51,063 nt of DNA from NCBI GenBank assembly GCA_945787335.1, contig CALZHR010000010.1, positions 1 through 51,063 on the forward strand, written 5' to 3'. Under the pieces are notes generated by a model. The model had not been told where the DNA came from. It ran no database searches and saw only the letters and a program-made list of their open reading frames with translations. This document shows, one piece after another, positions 9,434-18,398 of this stretch. Each line of letters opens with the position of its first letter. Position 1 is the stretch's first letter. Origin of the DNA: an uncultured Desulfuromonadales bacterium. Lineage in GTDB: Bacteria; Desulfobacterota; Desulfuromonadia; Desulfuromonadales; Geopsychrobacteraceae. The position numbers and the translations under genes were made by a program.

Positions 9434-11131
9434 ATGAGGTTGTTACGCTACTTCATTCTCTTGAGCCTGTCGGCTCTGGTTCTGGTCAACGATCTGCCGG
9501 CGGCCCAGGATGCGACTTTTGCGGAAATCCGGCGTGATTATAAGCAACTGATCAAGTCCTCCCAATTACAGCGACAGCGGAAAAATTGGGAGGCTCTGAT
9601 CAAACGCTTTGAGCGGTTCGAGCGTGAGCACCCGCGCAATCCCAACCTGGAAAAAGCCCTGTTTTTACGAGCCCGGACCTGGGACGGTTTGTCGAAAGCC
9701 TCCGGCTCGCGTGGCGACGCGAAAAACGCCGTGACCGTTTACCTGCAGCTGGCGGAGCGCTATCCCACCAGCAACCTGGCTGATGATGCGCTGTATTCAG
9801 CCGGGCAGGCGGCAGAGGCTCTCTTGAATGATCAGGTCGCAGCCTATAACTATTATCAGCAGCTCATCCGCCAGCTGCCGTCAGGCGATATGGCTGCTGC
9901 CGCCAAGCGGCGCTTGGCAGCCCTGCCGCCACCTCCTGCTCCGATGGTTACCAGCCCGCCGGCCGCGCCGGTTGTTTCTGCGCAGGGCAGCTCCTTGGAG
10001 AAGATCCGCTACTGGAGCGGCCCTGAATACACCCGGGTGGTGCTTGACTTGTCTGCGCCGGTGTTGGCGACCCCGCGCGAACTCAAAGGTGACAAGCCGC
10101 GCATCTATTTTGATCTGCTTGCGACCCGGCTTTCAGCGCAGCTTCAATCTGAAGTGCCGATTCTCAATGGCCTGGTGCGGCGGGTGCGGGCCAGCCGTTT
10201 TGATGAAAAACGGGTCCGGGTCGTCCTCGATCTCTACGCGTCCAGTGATTACAAGTTGGTGACCCTGGAAAACCCTTATCGGATTGTCGTCGACATAAAA
10301 GGCAAACCGACTCAAACCGCCGCGGCCAAACCGTCGGAAATCCGTTCAGCAGCTTCAGGCGGAGATGATTCGATCGCTTCAATCCTCGACTCCGCGACCG
10401 ATCATGTGCCGATTCTGCATGTCCCACAGCAGGCCGATCAGGGGGGGATTCGGTTGATCGTGGTCGATGCCGGCCATGGAGGCAAGGACCCGGGGGCGGT
10501 CGGGCCGGGCCGGGTCCAGGAGAAACAGGTCACCTTGGGGCTCGCCAAGGTGCTGGCGGAGCGCTTACGCAAAGAGCTCGGCGTCAAAGTCCTCATGACC
10601 CGTTCAGGAGATAAATATCTCGGCTTGCGGGAGCGGACCGCCTACGCCAACCAGGTCGGAGCGGATCTGTTTATTTCTCTGCATGCCAACGCCAGTCCCA
10701 GCCGCAGCGCCTATGGCATCGAGACCTATTTTCTGAACCTGTCGAAGAACAATCAGGCCGCCGAAGTTGCTGCCCGCGAAAACGGCACCAGCCTGCAGGA
10801 TGTGAGTAATCTCGAAGCGATCCTGTTCGATCTGATGGCGAACGCGAAAATCAATGAGTCGAGTCGTCTGGCGGCGAAGATTCAACAGGCGATGGTTACC
10901 GGCCTGAAACCTCATTACAGTAGAATTAAGGATCTGGGAGTCCGCCAGGGCCCTTTCCATGTTTTGTTGGGAGCCACGATGCCATCGGTCCTGGTCGAAG
11001 CTGCGTTTATCAGCAACAAGCGCGAGGAGAAACGTCTGACCAGTCGTAAATATCAGGAACGAGTCGCAGCAGCGATTGTTGAAGGGGTCAAGGACTATGC
11101 GGCGACGATGGATCAGGTGGCACAACAATGA
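9434..11131 (+). CDS. amiC: N-acetylmuramoyl-L-alanine amidase (AmiC-like)
   Basis: A 565-residue secreted zinc amidase that cleaves the amide bond between N-acetylmuramic acid and the peptide stem, usually for daughter-cell separation. In order: a signal peptide (about 1-24), a TPR-like helical region (30-160) with alternating Ala/Leu helices, a Pro/Ala linker, an AMIN peptidoglycan-targeting domain (about 187-285), and an Amidase_3 domain (about 335-560). Zinc ligands are visible as H348 (DAGHGG), E400 (LRERT) and H417 (SLHANA), with catalytic E522 in VLVEAAFIS. The extra N-terminal TPR-like region is longer than in E. coli AmiC. Its last four bases overlap the glnD start (ATGA), implying translational coupling. 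Confidence 0.93.
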   Translation: MRLLRYFILLSLSALVLVNDLPAAQDATFAEIRRDYKQLIKSSQLQRQRKNWEALIKRFERFEREHPRNPNLEKALFLRARTWDGLSKASGSRGDAKNAVTVYLQLAERYPTSNLADDALYSAGQAAEALLNDQVAAYNYYQQLIRQLPSGDMAAAAKRRLAALPPPPAPMVTSPPAAPVVSAQGSSLEKIRYWSGPEYTRVVLDLSAPVLATPRELKGDKPRIYFDLLATRLSAQLQSEVPILNGLVRRVRASRFDEKRVRVVLDLYASSDYKLVTLENPYRIVVDIKGKPTQTAAAKPSEIRSAASGGDDSIASILDSATDHVPILHVPQQADQGGIRLIVVDAGHGGKDPGAVGPGRVQEKQVTLGLAKVLAERLRKELGVKVLMTRSGDKYLGLRERTAYANQVGADLFISLHANASPSRSAYGIETYFLNLSKNNQAAEVAARENGTSLQDVSNLEAILFDLMANAKINESSRLAAKIQQAMVTGLKPHYSRIKDLGVRQGPFHVLLGATMPSVLVEAAFISNKREEKRLTSRKYQERVAAAIVEGVKDYAATMDQVAQQ

Positions 11132-13824
11132 CCAGTGTTGTCGCAAAACAGGCTGAGGTCTGCTTCCCGGCTGACCTGTTCGATGCTGAAACGGAGTATG
11201 AACAGCGTCGCCAGCCGTTGTTGGATGCAGCGCGCGACTATGTCGATACCGAGCTGCAAAGGATCAAGTGCCTGACCGAAGAGGGCGCCGCTGGAACGGT
11301 CGTGGTCGAACAGCTGACCAGTCTGTTTGACCTGTTGAATGACAACCTCTATCAGGCGGTGAGCGCCGGGCTCGATCCCGATTCATTAGCCGGTTGTGCC
11401 CTGTTGGCGCTCGGTGGCTACGGCCGCTGTGAGATGAACCCGAAATCAGATCTCGACCTGATGTTTTTCTTCGACAATTCCGGCAAAGAGGCCGCCAAAG
11501 TGATCTCCGATCGGATGCTTTATCTTCTCTGGGATCTAAGCCTGGATGTCGGATACAGCGTGCGTTCGGTGAAGGACTGCCTGGAGCAGGCCAACCAGGA
11601 TGTGACGGTCAAGACCGCGATGCTCGATGCCCGCTACCTGGCCGGCAACCAGGAACTGTTCGAACTGTTTGCCGGCAAAGTCGGCAAGCCGCTGCTGGAG
11701 AACGGCTCTCAAGGGTTCATCAAACAGAAGCTGCTGGAGAACAAAGAGCGGCGCAGAAAATACGGCTCCTCAGTTTACCTGCTTGAACCGAATATCAAGG
11801 AAGGGGAAGGCGGTCTGCGCGACCTGCATGCGGCCATCTGGATTGCCCGGGTCAAGTTCAAGGCGAAAAACCTCAAAGAGCTGTTGATCAAAGGGGTCAT
11901 CATCGAGGAGCAGGCCGAAGAGTATCAGGCCGCCTTCGATTATCTCTGGTGCCTCCGCAATCATCTGCATTTCATGGGGCAGCGCAAGAGTGATCAGCTC
12001 ACTTTCGATCTGCAGCAGCAGATTGCCGCTGAACTGGGTTATGTGGACAGCCGTGAAGGCTCGGCGGTTGAACAGTTCATGCAGGACTACTACACGCACG
12101 CGTCACATGTGGAGCACCTTTCGTCCAGCCTGATCATCAGTGCGACCGAGCGCGACCAACCGAAAAACAGCATTCTCGGCTTTTTCGTCCGTCGCAACCT
12201 CGAAGACGGCTTCAATATCGTGCGCGGCGAAATCGGTACGAGCGACAAGGAACTTTTCATCAAGGACCCGGCGCTGATGATGTCCGCCTTTGAGCTGGCG
12301 CAGCGCCACAACGCCGAACTGAGTGTCGCGCTGAAGCTGTCTATTCGCGACAATCTGTCACTTATGAACGACAAGGTGCGCCGGTCCCGTCGGGTCAACG
12401 AAGCCTTTTTCAAAATTCTGCGCTCGCCGAAACGGGTCGGGAATACCCTGCGGGAGATGCACCACCTGCATTTTCTCAACGCCTATATCCCTGAGTTCAA
12501 GAACATATTCTGCAAAGTCCAGTTCGATCTCTACCACATCTATACCGTCGACATTCACACCCTGTTCGCCATCGAAGAGGTGGGCAAGCTCTGGGATGGC
12601 GAGTACGTCGAAACTCAGCCGCTGTTGACCCAGGTGGCCAACAATATCGAAAAAAGAGAGCTGCTGCTGCTGGCCATTCTGTTTCACGATATCGGCAAGG
12701 GGAGCGGCGCTGATCACAGCAGCAAAGGGGCCTCGATGATTCCGACCATCGCCCGGCGCATGGGGCTGAATCGCGAGGACAGTCAGCGGCTGCAGTTTCT
12801 GGTACAACATCATCTGTTGATGGCGCACATCTCGCAGCGCCGAGATCTGCACGACATGAAGATGATCGCCCAGTTCGCCGAACAGATGGGCATGAGTGAA
12901 AACCTGCACATGCTCTACCTGCTGACATTTGCTGATCTCAAGGCGGTCGGTCCGGATGTCTGGTCCGAGTGGAAGGGGCAGCTGTTGCAGGAATTGTACG
13001 AGAAAGCCTTCGATTTCATCGAAAAAGGCAACTTTTTCCTCGAACAGCGCTCCGAAAAGGTCCGCAACCGCAAGCGGAAAATCCGCCTGGCCCTGCTCGA
13101 AGAGTTTCCGGAAGGGCAGATCAAAAAGGCTCTCGACAGCCTCAGCACCCGCTATCTGCTGACCTATCGTTCCAGGGAGATCATCCCCCACCTGCGCCTG
13201 GCCCTGGGGCGTGGGAAACAACCTCTCGCGATGCAGGTCGAACAAATGCGCGAGGCCAACTATACCCAGATTATCCTTGCCACCATCGATTCGCCGGGGC
13301 TGTTCTCCCTGATCACCGGGGTAATGGCCGCCCACTCGATCAATATTCTCGGGGCTCAGATTCATACCAGGAAAACCGGCGCGGTGCTCGATGTGCTGCA
13401 GGTCAACAGCACCATCGGCAGCGTGGTCGAAAATCCGGTCAAGCTGAAGAAGGTCGAGGCGGACCTGATCGCGGCGATCGAAGGGCGAATCTACGTTGAC
13501 GATCTGGTGCAGAAGCAACGACAGCCGTCCTACATGATCAGCAGCCGGGAGAAGCCGCAGCAGCCCAACAAGGTTGAATTTGACAACCAGGTGTCTGAGG
13601 AATACACGGTCATCGATATTTTCGCCAACGACAAAGTCGGTCTGCTCTACGATATCACCCGGACTCTGAAAGAGCTGGGCTTGTACATCGCCATATCGAA
13701 AATATCCACCAAGGTCGATCAGGCCGCCGATGTGTTCTACGTGCAGGATATCTTCGGCCAGAAAATCATCGACCCGGAGAAGATTGAGAAAATCCGTCAG
13801 AGCCTCCTCGAGCGACTCACTTAG
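11128..13824 (+). CDS. glnD: [Protein-PII] uridylyltransferase / uridylyl-removing enzyme
   Basis: An 898-residue bifunctional nitrogen sensor that uridylylates PII when glutamine is low and removes UMP when it is high. Domains in order: a nucleotidyltransferase with GGYGR (96-100) and SDLDL (107-111), a linker domain, an HD hydrolase domain with H520-D521 in HDIGKGSGADHS, and two ACT domains (about 712-785 and 826-898) that bind glutamine. Length fits the family (about 890). Both catalytic motifs are intact. It overlaps the amidase stop by four bases. No glnB, glnA or ntrBC gene is in the window, so it acts in trans. Confidence 0.97.
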   Translation: MTSVVAKQAEVCFPADLFDAETEYEQRRQPLLDAARDYVDTELQRIKCLTEEGAAGTVVVEQLTSLFDLLNDNLYQAVSAGLDPDSLAGCALLALGGYGRCEMNPKSDLDLMFFFDNSGKEAAKVISDRMLYLLWDLSLDVGYSVRSVKDCLEQANQDVTVKTAMLDARYLAGNQELFELFAGKVGKPLLENGSQGFIKQKLLENKERRRKYGSSVYLLEPNIKEGEGGLRDLHAAIWIARVKFKAKNLKELLIKGVIIEEQAEEYQAAFDYLWCLRNHLHFMGQRKSDQLTFDLQQQIAAELGYVDSREGSAVEQFMQDYYTHASHVEHLSSSLIISATERDQPKNSILGFFVRRNLEDGFNIVRGEIGTSDKELFIKDPALMMSAFELAQRHNAELSVALKLSIRDNLSLMNDKVRRSRRVNEAFFKILRSPKRVGNTLREMHHLHFLNAYIPEFKNIFCKVQFDLYHIYTVDIHTLFAIEEVGKLWDGEYVETQPLLTQVANNIEKRELLLLAILFHDIGKGSGADHSSKGASMIPTIARRMGLNREDSQRLQFLVQHHLLMAHISQRRDLHDMKMIAQFAEQMGMSENLHMLYLLTFADLKAVGPDVWSEWKGQLLQELYEKAFDFIEKGNFFLEQRSEKVRNRKRKIRLALLEEFPEGQIKKALDSLSTRYLLTYRSREIIPHLRLALGRGKQPLAMQVEQMREANYTQIILATIDSPGLFSLITGVMAAHSINILGAQIHTRKTGAVLDVLQVNSTIGSVVENPVKLKKVEADLIAAIEGRIYVDDLVQKQRQPSYMISSREKPQQPNKVEFDNQVSEEYTVIDIFANDKVGLLYDITRTLKELGLYIAISKISTKVDQAADVFYVQDIFGQKIIDPEKIEKIRQSLLERLT

Positions 13825-13842
13825 CTGACATCTCAAAGACAT

Positions 13843-14730
13843 ATGGACCAATACCTCGACTATTTTCTGAACTATTTGACGGTTGAAAAAGGTCTGTCGA
13901 AGAATACCCTTGACGCCTATAGCCGCGACCTGAGCCGCTACATCACTTTTCTGGAACAACGCAAGATCTGCGCGCCCGACCGGATTCAGCAGCTGGACCT
14001 GCTGGCTTTTCTCGGCCGGCTGAAAGAAGACGGCATGGCGGCGCGCAGCCGCGCGCGCTGCTTGAGCTCGCTGCGCATGTTCCACAGGTTTCTGCTGGCG
14101 GAAAAACATACCGAGCAGGATCCAACCGCGTTGCTCGAATCTCCCCGGGCGCTGCAGCCACTGCCGAAACTGCTTTCGCAGGCCGAAGTTGAGCGCTTGC
14201 TGGCTGCGCCGAAGGGCGATTCCGCGCTGGTTTTGCGCGACCGGGCCCTGCTGGAAGTGCTTTACGCGACCGGGATGCGGGTCTCCGAGCTGGTCGGCCT
14301 GGAGCTTGGTGACCTCAAACTGGATATCGGTTGCGTCAACGCCTTCGGCAAGGGAGGCAAGCAGCGCTTGATCCCGCTGGGAGAGCTGGCCCTTGAAATT
14401 CTGCAGCAATACCTGCAGAATGGGCGCCCGCTGCTGTTGAAGAAGACGCTCACCGATCTGGTGTTTCTCAATCGGCAGGGCAAGGGGCTCAGTCGCCAGG
14501 GGTTCTGGAAGAATCTCAAGCGCTATGCCCTGGCCGCCGGAATCAGGCAAGCGGTTTATCCGCATGCCCTGCGCCATTCGTTTGCCACCCATCTGCTGGA
14601 AAACGGAGCAGATTTACGGGCCGTGCAGACGATGCTCGGGCACGCGGATATTTCGACCACGCAAATTTACACGCATGTCATCCAGGAACGGCTGAAAAAA
14701 CTGCATCAGCAGTATCATCCGCGCGGATAA
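13843..14730 (+). CDS. xerD: Tyrosine recombinase XerD/XerC
   Basis: A 295-residue tyrosine recombinase with an N-terminal SAM-like core-binding domain (1-90) and a C-terminal catalytic domain. Catalytic residues visible are R146 (GMRVSEL), a Lys in GKGGKQR, H241 and R244 (HALRHSF), H267 (LGHADIS) and Y276 (QIYTHV). Xer enzymes resolve chromosome dimers at dif together with FtsK. Length and lack of extra domains favour a housekeeping XerD/C over a phage integrase. Deltaproteobacteria often use a single recombinase or a diverged pair, and XerC versus XerD cannot be separated by eye. No dif-like site was found nearby. Confidence 0.9.
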   Translation: MDQYLDYFLNYLTVEKGLSKNTLDAYSRDLSRYITFLEQRKICAPDRIQQLDLLAFLGRLKEDGMAARSRARCLSSLRMFHRFLLAEKHTEQDPTALLESPRALQPLPKLLSQAEVERLLAAPKGDSALVLRDRALLEVLYATGMRVSELVGLELGDLKLDIGCVNAFGKGGKQRLIPLGELALEILQQYLQNGRPLLLKKTLTDLVFLNRQGKGLSRQGFWKNLKRYALAAGIRQAVYPHALRHSFATHLLENGADLRAVQTMLGHADISTTQIYTHVIQERLKKLHQQYHPRG

Positions 14731-14754
14731 CTGTGAACAATTGACGAGGATCCC

Positions 14755-15951
14755 ATGAAATATATTATTCTGCTCGGCGACGGCATGTCTGACGAGCCGC
14801 TGGCCGAACTCGACGGGAAAACGCCACTCGAAGTCGCTCAGATCCCGCACATGGATCGCCTTGCACGGGCCGGCGAGCTGGGCCTGGCCGCGACGGTTCC
14901 GCAAGGGTTCCATCCCGGCAGCGATGTCGCCAATCTTTCGGTGTTCGGCTACGATCCGGCTGAATGCTACAGTGGCCGATCGCCGCTGGAGGCGGCCAGT
15001 ATGGGGGTTGAGCTGGGCCCGAATGATGTCGCCTTCCGCCTCAATTTCGTCTGGCTCGAAGCCCATTACGGCAAGCTGTATATGGGCGATTTTTCCGCCG
15101 GGCATATTACCACCGAAGAGGCGACGGAGCTGATCAGTACCTTGCAGCAGTACCTGGGCGGTGAGGAGTTCAATTTCTACCCCGGGGTTTCCTATCGCCA
15201 TCTGATGGTCTGGAAAAACGGCCGCGACCAGCTCACTTTCACCCCGCCGCACGATATCACCAGCTACAGCGTCGAGGATCATCTGCCTCAAGGGGATGGC
15301 GCCGACGAGCTGCTGAACCTGACCAATTCGGCGCAGATGCTGCTGGTCAATCATCCGGTCAACCAGCAGCGCATCGAGCGTGGCGATGTGCCGGCGAACT
15401 CGATCTGGCTCTGGGGGCATGGTCGCAAGCCGCAGATGCAGACTTATCAGGAACGCTTCGGGCTGAGTGGTTCGGTCATCTCGGCTGTCGACCTGATTAA
15501 AGGGATCGGCGTTAACGCCGGGTTGCAGGTCATCAACGTGCCCGGGGCGACCGGCTATATCGACACCAATTACCGTGGCAAGGGGGAGGCGGCCGTGGCC
15601 GCGCTGCAGGATGGTGATTTCGTTTACGTGCATGTCGAAGCCCCCGACGAAGCGGCCCACGGCGGGCTGCTGCAGGAGAAGATTCAGGCGATCGAGGATT
15701 TCGATCGCGAAGTGGTCGGGACGGTGCTCGCCAACCTCGATACCATCGGAGATTGCCGAATTATTGTCTGCCCGGATCATCCGACCCCGGTGGCCAGGAG
15801 AACCCACACCTCAGACCCGGTGCCCTTTTTGTTGTTCGACTCCAGCAGCCCGCGGCAGAATGATGTCAGCGGTTACAGCGAGGCCGAAGCCAAGCGGAGT
15901 GGCAGGCTGGTCGCCGGGCATCAACTGATGTCGCTGTTGCTCGATCGCTAG
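14755..15951 (+). CDS. apgM: Cofactor-independent phosphoglycerate mutase, ApgM type
   Basis: A 398-residue metalloenzyme of the alkaline phosphatase superfamily, of the archaeal-type 2,3-BPG-independent mutase family, interconverting 2- and 3-phosphoglycerate. The N-terminal metal motif LLGDGMSDEP, the catalytic Ser56 in HPGSDVANLS, the HVEAPDEAAHGG segment and the C-terminal CPDHPTPVARRTHTSDPVPF metal-ligand cluster are all visible. It is a different family from the GpmI mutases of about 510 residues. With the phosphofructokinase it makes two glycolytic genes in the window, but the two are far apart. A GAGGATCC sequence lies just before the ATG. Confidence 0.93.
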   Translation: MKYIILLGDGMSDEPLAELDGKTPLEVAQIPHMDRLARAGELGLAATVPQGFHPGSDVANLSVFGYDPAECYSGRSPLEAASMGVELGPNDVAFRLNFVWLEAHYGKLYMGDFSAGHITTEEATELISTLQQYLGGEEFNFYPGVSYRHLMVWKNGRDQLTFTPPHDITSYSVEDHLPQGDGADELLNLTNSAQMLLVNHPVNQQRIERGDVPANSIWLWGHGRKPQMQTYQERFGLSGSVISAVDLIKGIGVNAGLQVINVPGATGYIDTNYRGKGEAAVAALQDGDFVYVHVEAPDEAAHGGLLQEKIQAIEDFDREVVGTVLANLDTIGDCRIIVCPDHPTPVARRTHTSDPVPFLLFDSSSPRQNDVSGYSEAEAKRSGRLVAGHQLMSLLLDR

Positions 15952-15964
15952 CGGGCAGGTGCGC

Positions 15965-16381
15965 GTGACCAGAATCAGATTTGCAAAACTGGAGCGCCAG
16001 GAGAAGGCCAGGCTGCTCTGCCAGTTGGCTGAAGAGCATTTCGCCGCCGGCAAGCGGGTTCTGGTGAGAGTACAGGATGAGAACCAGGCGGTGACACTGG
16101 ATCGCTTCATGTGGACCTGGGACAAGGGCTCTTTTCTGCCTCATGCCTGCAACAACGGCTCGGTTGACTGTCTGGAAGAACCGATCGTGATTACCGTCAA
16201 GGAGAGCAACCCCAACGGGGCCAGCGTACTGATCATGGCGCAGCCCTGCTCGCGGGATTTCATCAAGCGCTTTGAGCTGGCGATCGATTTCGCCGAAGTT
16301 TTTGACAAGGGCCTGGCCGAGCAGGCTCGTGAGCGCTTCCGCAGTTATCGTGATGACGGATTTGAACCGCAAATGTATTAA
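15965..16381 (+). CDS. holC: DNA polymerase III chi subunit
   Basis: A 138-residue protein matching HolC, the clamp-loader accessory subunit that contacts single-stranded DNA-binding protein. Recognisable features in order are LLCQLAEEHFAAGKRVLV near the start, the DENQAVTLDRFMWTW segment, FLPH, and a C-terminal FAEVFDKGLAEQARERFRSY helix with the usual Ala-Arg-x-Arg-Phe/Tyr pattern. GTG 15965 is favoured over GTG 15959 because GGCAGG (15954-15959) then lies five bases upstream; both give nearly the same protein. It begins 13 bases after apgM, and its last 29 bases overlap the proposed rsmE start. No holD partner is present. Confidence 0.85.
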   Translation: MTRIRFAKLERQEKARLLCQLAEEHFAAGKRVLVRVQDENQAVTLDRFMWTWDKGSFLPHACNNGSVDCLEEPIVITVKESNPNGASVLIMAQPCSRDFIKRFELAIDFAEVFDKGLAEQARERFRSYRDDGFEPQMY

Positions 16382-17132
16382 CGACGGCGGACCTGCCAGT
16401 CGAATTCTGCTCCCGGATTCACCGACCCTCGATCAGGACATCGCCCTGGACGCCTCTTCCCGCAGAGCTCTGCAGCACTGGCAGGCTCGGATCGGTGAGA
16501 TTTTCACCGTCTGCGCGCCCGATCAGCGGCAGTATCGTGCCCGGCTGACGGCATTGAGCGACGACTCCGTCAGGGTTTTGCCGTTTGCGGAGATTCGCCT
16601 GACCGACAGTCCGGTTGCCATCGACCTGATTCAGGCTCTGCCGGAGAAAGAACGCTTCGAGCTGGTGTTGCAGAAAGTGACCGAGATCGGCGTCAGCCGT
16701 ATCATCCCCTACACCAGCAGCCGCTCGGTCAGTCAGGCCGAACGCGATTCCGGGCAGAAGAAGTCGCACCGTTGGCCCTATGTCGTGCAGCGCGCCGCCC
16801 GGCAGTGCCGACGGGCGGAGATTCCGGAACTCTATCCGGTGCTCGATTTCAGCCGGGCGCTCGCCCTCTGCGCTACGGCCGACCTGGCTCTGCTTTGTTA
16901 TGAGGGGGAGGGGACCATTCCGCTCGGCAGGCACTTGCAGGGTTTTACCGGGCGGCGGGTCGCTTTGATGGTCGGCCCTGAAGGGGGCTTCAGCCCCGCC
17001 GAGGTCGAACAGGCCAGATTGATGGGCGTTCTGCCGATCGGGCTGGGAGCAAGAATTCTGCGGACGGAATCGGCAGCGATTATCGCGACTGGAATAATTC
17101 AGTATGCTCTGGGCGATCTCGGCAGCAGCTGA
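16353..17132 (+). CDS. rsmE: 16S rRNA (uracil-1498-N3)-methyltransferase RsmE
   Basis: A SPOUT-class methyltransferase of 259 residues that methylates U1498 of 16S rRNA. Visible are the N-terminal PUA-like barrel, the QKVTEIGVSRIIPYTSSRSV segment, RAARQCRR, and the C-terminal knot with LMVGPEGGFSPAEVEQA and the LGARILRTESAAI motif that binds S-adenosylmethionine. The reading frame is open from 16272, but the upstream residues look unlike the family. I place the start at ATG 16353, inside the end of holC; TTG 16362 is an alternative. Part of the apgM–holC–rsmE–trmJ run. Confidence 0.92.
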   Translation: MTDLNRKCINDGGPASRILLPDSPTLDQDIALDASSRRALQHWQARIGEIFTVCAPDQRQYRARLTALSDDSVRVLPFAEIRLTDSPVAIDLIQALPEKERFELVLQKVTEIGVSRIIPYTSSRSVSQAERDSGQKKSHRWPYVVQRAARQCRRAEIPELYPVLDFSRALALCATADLALLCYEGEGTIPLGRHLQGFTGRRVALMVGPEGGFSPAEVEQARLMGVLPIGLGARILRTESAAIIATGIIQYALGDLGSS

Positions 17133-17158
17133 AACGGAAATAATGGAGAATTTGCTAA

Positions 17159-17917
17159 GTGAAGACAGAAAACATAGTCGTCGTTCTGGTTGAACCACAG
17201 GGGCCGCGTAACGTAGGGTCGGTCTGTCGGGCGATGCGAAATTTCGGCCTTGAAGAATTGCGCCTGGTCAATCCCCAGGCCGATCACCTGATCCACGAAG
17301 CGCGGCAGATGGCGGTCAAGGCGACCGATACCCTGGAAGCCGCCAAAAGCTATCCGACCCTCGCCGAAGCCCTGGCTGATTGTGCCGTCAGCTTTGGCAC
17401 TACCCGCCGCTTCGGTCGTTATCGCGAAGGGATGCTGCACCCCGATGAGGCAGCTCAGCACCTGCTGCCGATCACTGAAACCGGCAAGGTCGCCCTGGTT
17501 TTTGGCCGCGAGGACAAGGGACTGCATACCGCGGAGCTGGATCTCTGCCAGCACTTTGTGACGATCCCCACCAGCGATCAGCTACCGTCGATGAACCTGG
17601 CCCAGGCCGTCGCGCTCTGTCTGTACGAAATCTACAAAGTCAAAGGCCTGCTGTCCGGCAACAGCCACGGGCGCAAGCAGCTGGCGACCAACGAAAACCT
17701 CGAGCAGATGTATCAGCACATGCAGGAGTCATTGACCCGGGTCGGCTTTCTGAACCCGCAGAACCCGGACCACATCATGCGCGCCTTTCGGCGGATCCTT
17801 GGCCGTTCCGGCCTGAACGAGCGTGAAGTGCGGATCATGCGCGGCTTGTTCAGCCAGATCGACCTGCTCGATGAGCAGATGCAGGAAATGAAGCAGGAGC
17901 TCAAGACCGATGGCTGA
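17159..17917 (+). CDS. trmJ: tRNA 2'-O-methyltransferase TrmJ
   Basis: A 252-residue SpoU-family SPOUT methyltransferase, best matching TrmJ, which methylates the ribose at position 32 of certain tRNAs. Signature segments are VEPQGPRNVGSVCRAMRNFG at the N-terminus, FGTTRR, LVFGREDKGL, and IPTSDQLPSMNLAQAVALC at the SAM-binding knot. A C-terminal helical extension of about 80 residues is typical of TrmJ and absent from TrmL. The start is GTG with GGAG about ten bases upstream. The following gene overlaps its end by eight bases. Confidence 0.9.
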   Translation: MKTENIVVVLVEPQGPRNVGSVCRAMRNFGLEELRLVNPQADHLIHEARQMAVKATDTLEAAKSYPTLAEALADCAVSFGTTRRFGRYREGMLHPDEAAQHLLPITETGKVALVFGREDKGLHTAELDLCQHFVTIPTSDQLPSMNLAQAVALCLYEIYKVKGLLSGNSHGRKQLATNENLEQMYQHMQESLTRVGFLNPQNPDHIMRAFRRILGRSGLNEREVRIMRGLFSQIDLLDEQMQEMKQELKTDG

Positions 17918-18281
17918 ATTGCTGAAAACGGTTCCTCTGGACAATGGCTTGACCTTAGAGTTTTTGGATCGCTCCAATCGCTATTTTGGTGATTTTTATC
18001 GGGTCTGTATAACCGTCAGGGCAGAGCTTCCGCTCGCGAAACTCGATTTGACTGTTGCCCAGAAAAAAGCGCTGCAGGGCCGTGAGGATGGACTCTGCTA
18101 TGCCAGGAGCCTCGAACGGATGGGGGTTGCAGGAGCCGACCTGGCACGGGTCAAGGATCAATTGATTAAAGATTTTCTTAACAGTTCGTTGCGCTATCTG
18201 GAGAAAGCCGACTTTCCCGAGCAACTGCTGCGTAAAAAGCTGGCGGAAAAACCACGCCCGTCCTTTCAGTTTCACCCATAG
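17910..18281 (+). CDS. Small conserved-looking hypothetical protein
   Basis: A 123-residue soluble protein overlapping the trmJ stop by eight bases, which argues for a real, translationally coupled gene. It starts with a beta-rich segment containing LTLEFLDRSNRYFGDFYRV, has a central helix with one Cys (GLCYARSLERMGV), and ends with a basic stretch (LLRKKLAEKPRP). I do not recognise a named family. The location suggests a house-keeping RNA-related role, but this is guesswork. Confidence 0.7.
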   Translation: MAELLKTVPLDNGLTLEFLDRSNRYFGDFYRVCITVRAELPLAKLDLTVAQKKALQGREDGLCYARSLERMGVAGADLARVKDQLIKDFLNSSLRYLEKADFPEQLLRKKLAEKPRPSFQFHP

Positions 18282-18297
18282 ATCTCTAATTTTCCTC

Positions 18298-18326
18298 TTG
18301 CATTATTGTTTCGCTGGTGTTATTAA
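18298..18326 (+). promoter_or_regulatory. Predicted sigma-70 promoter for rimP operon
   Basis: TTGCAT (18298-18303), 17 bases, then TATTAA (18321-18326). Transcription would start near 18333, about 20 bases before the hairpin and T run at 18355-18380, and 66 bases before the rimP start. It lies directly after the previous gene's stop. Assigned by eye from consensus likeness. Confidence 0.45.
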
Positions 18327-18354
18327 ATACCGGATTTCTGCTTAACCTTTTGAA

Positions 18355-18380
18355 AGTGAGCCCTCGGCTCGCTTTTTTTA
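18355..18380 (+). terminator. Intrinsic terminator / possible attenuator before rimP
   Basis: An eight-pair stem from AGTGAGCC (18355-18362) and GGCTCGCT (18366-18373) with a CTC loop and one G-T pair, followed by seven T residues. It has every feature of a Rho-independent terminator, yet ends only about 20 bases before the rimP start codon and lies downstream of the only visible promoter. It either ends the trmJ transcript or controls entry into the rimP–nusA–infB operon by attenuation. Confidence 0.75.
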
Positions 18381-18398
18381 TTGTCTGGCGAGGATGAT

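Noticed and set aside
12358-14592. Very long minus-strand open frame (744 codons) opposite glnD and xerD
   Set aside because: It is antisense to two clear genes, has no recognisable domain and low-complexity Gln/Asp composition typical of shadow frames in GC-rich DNA.
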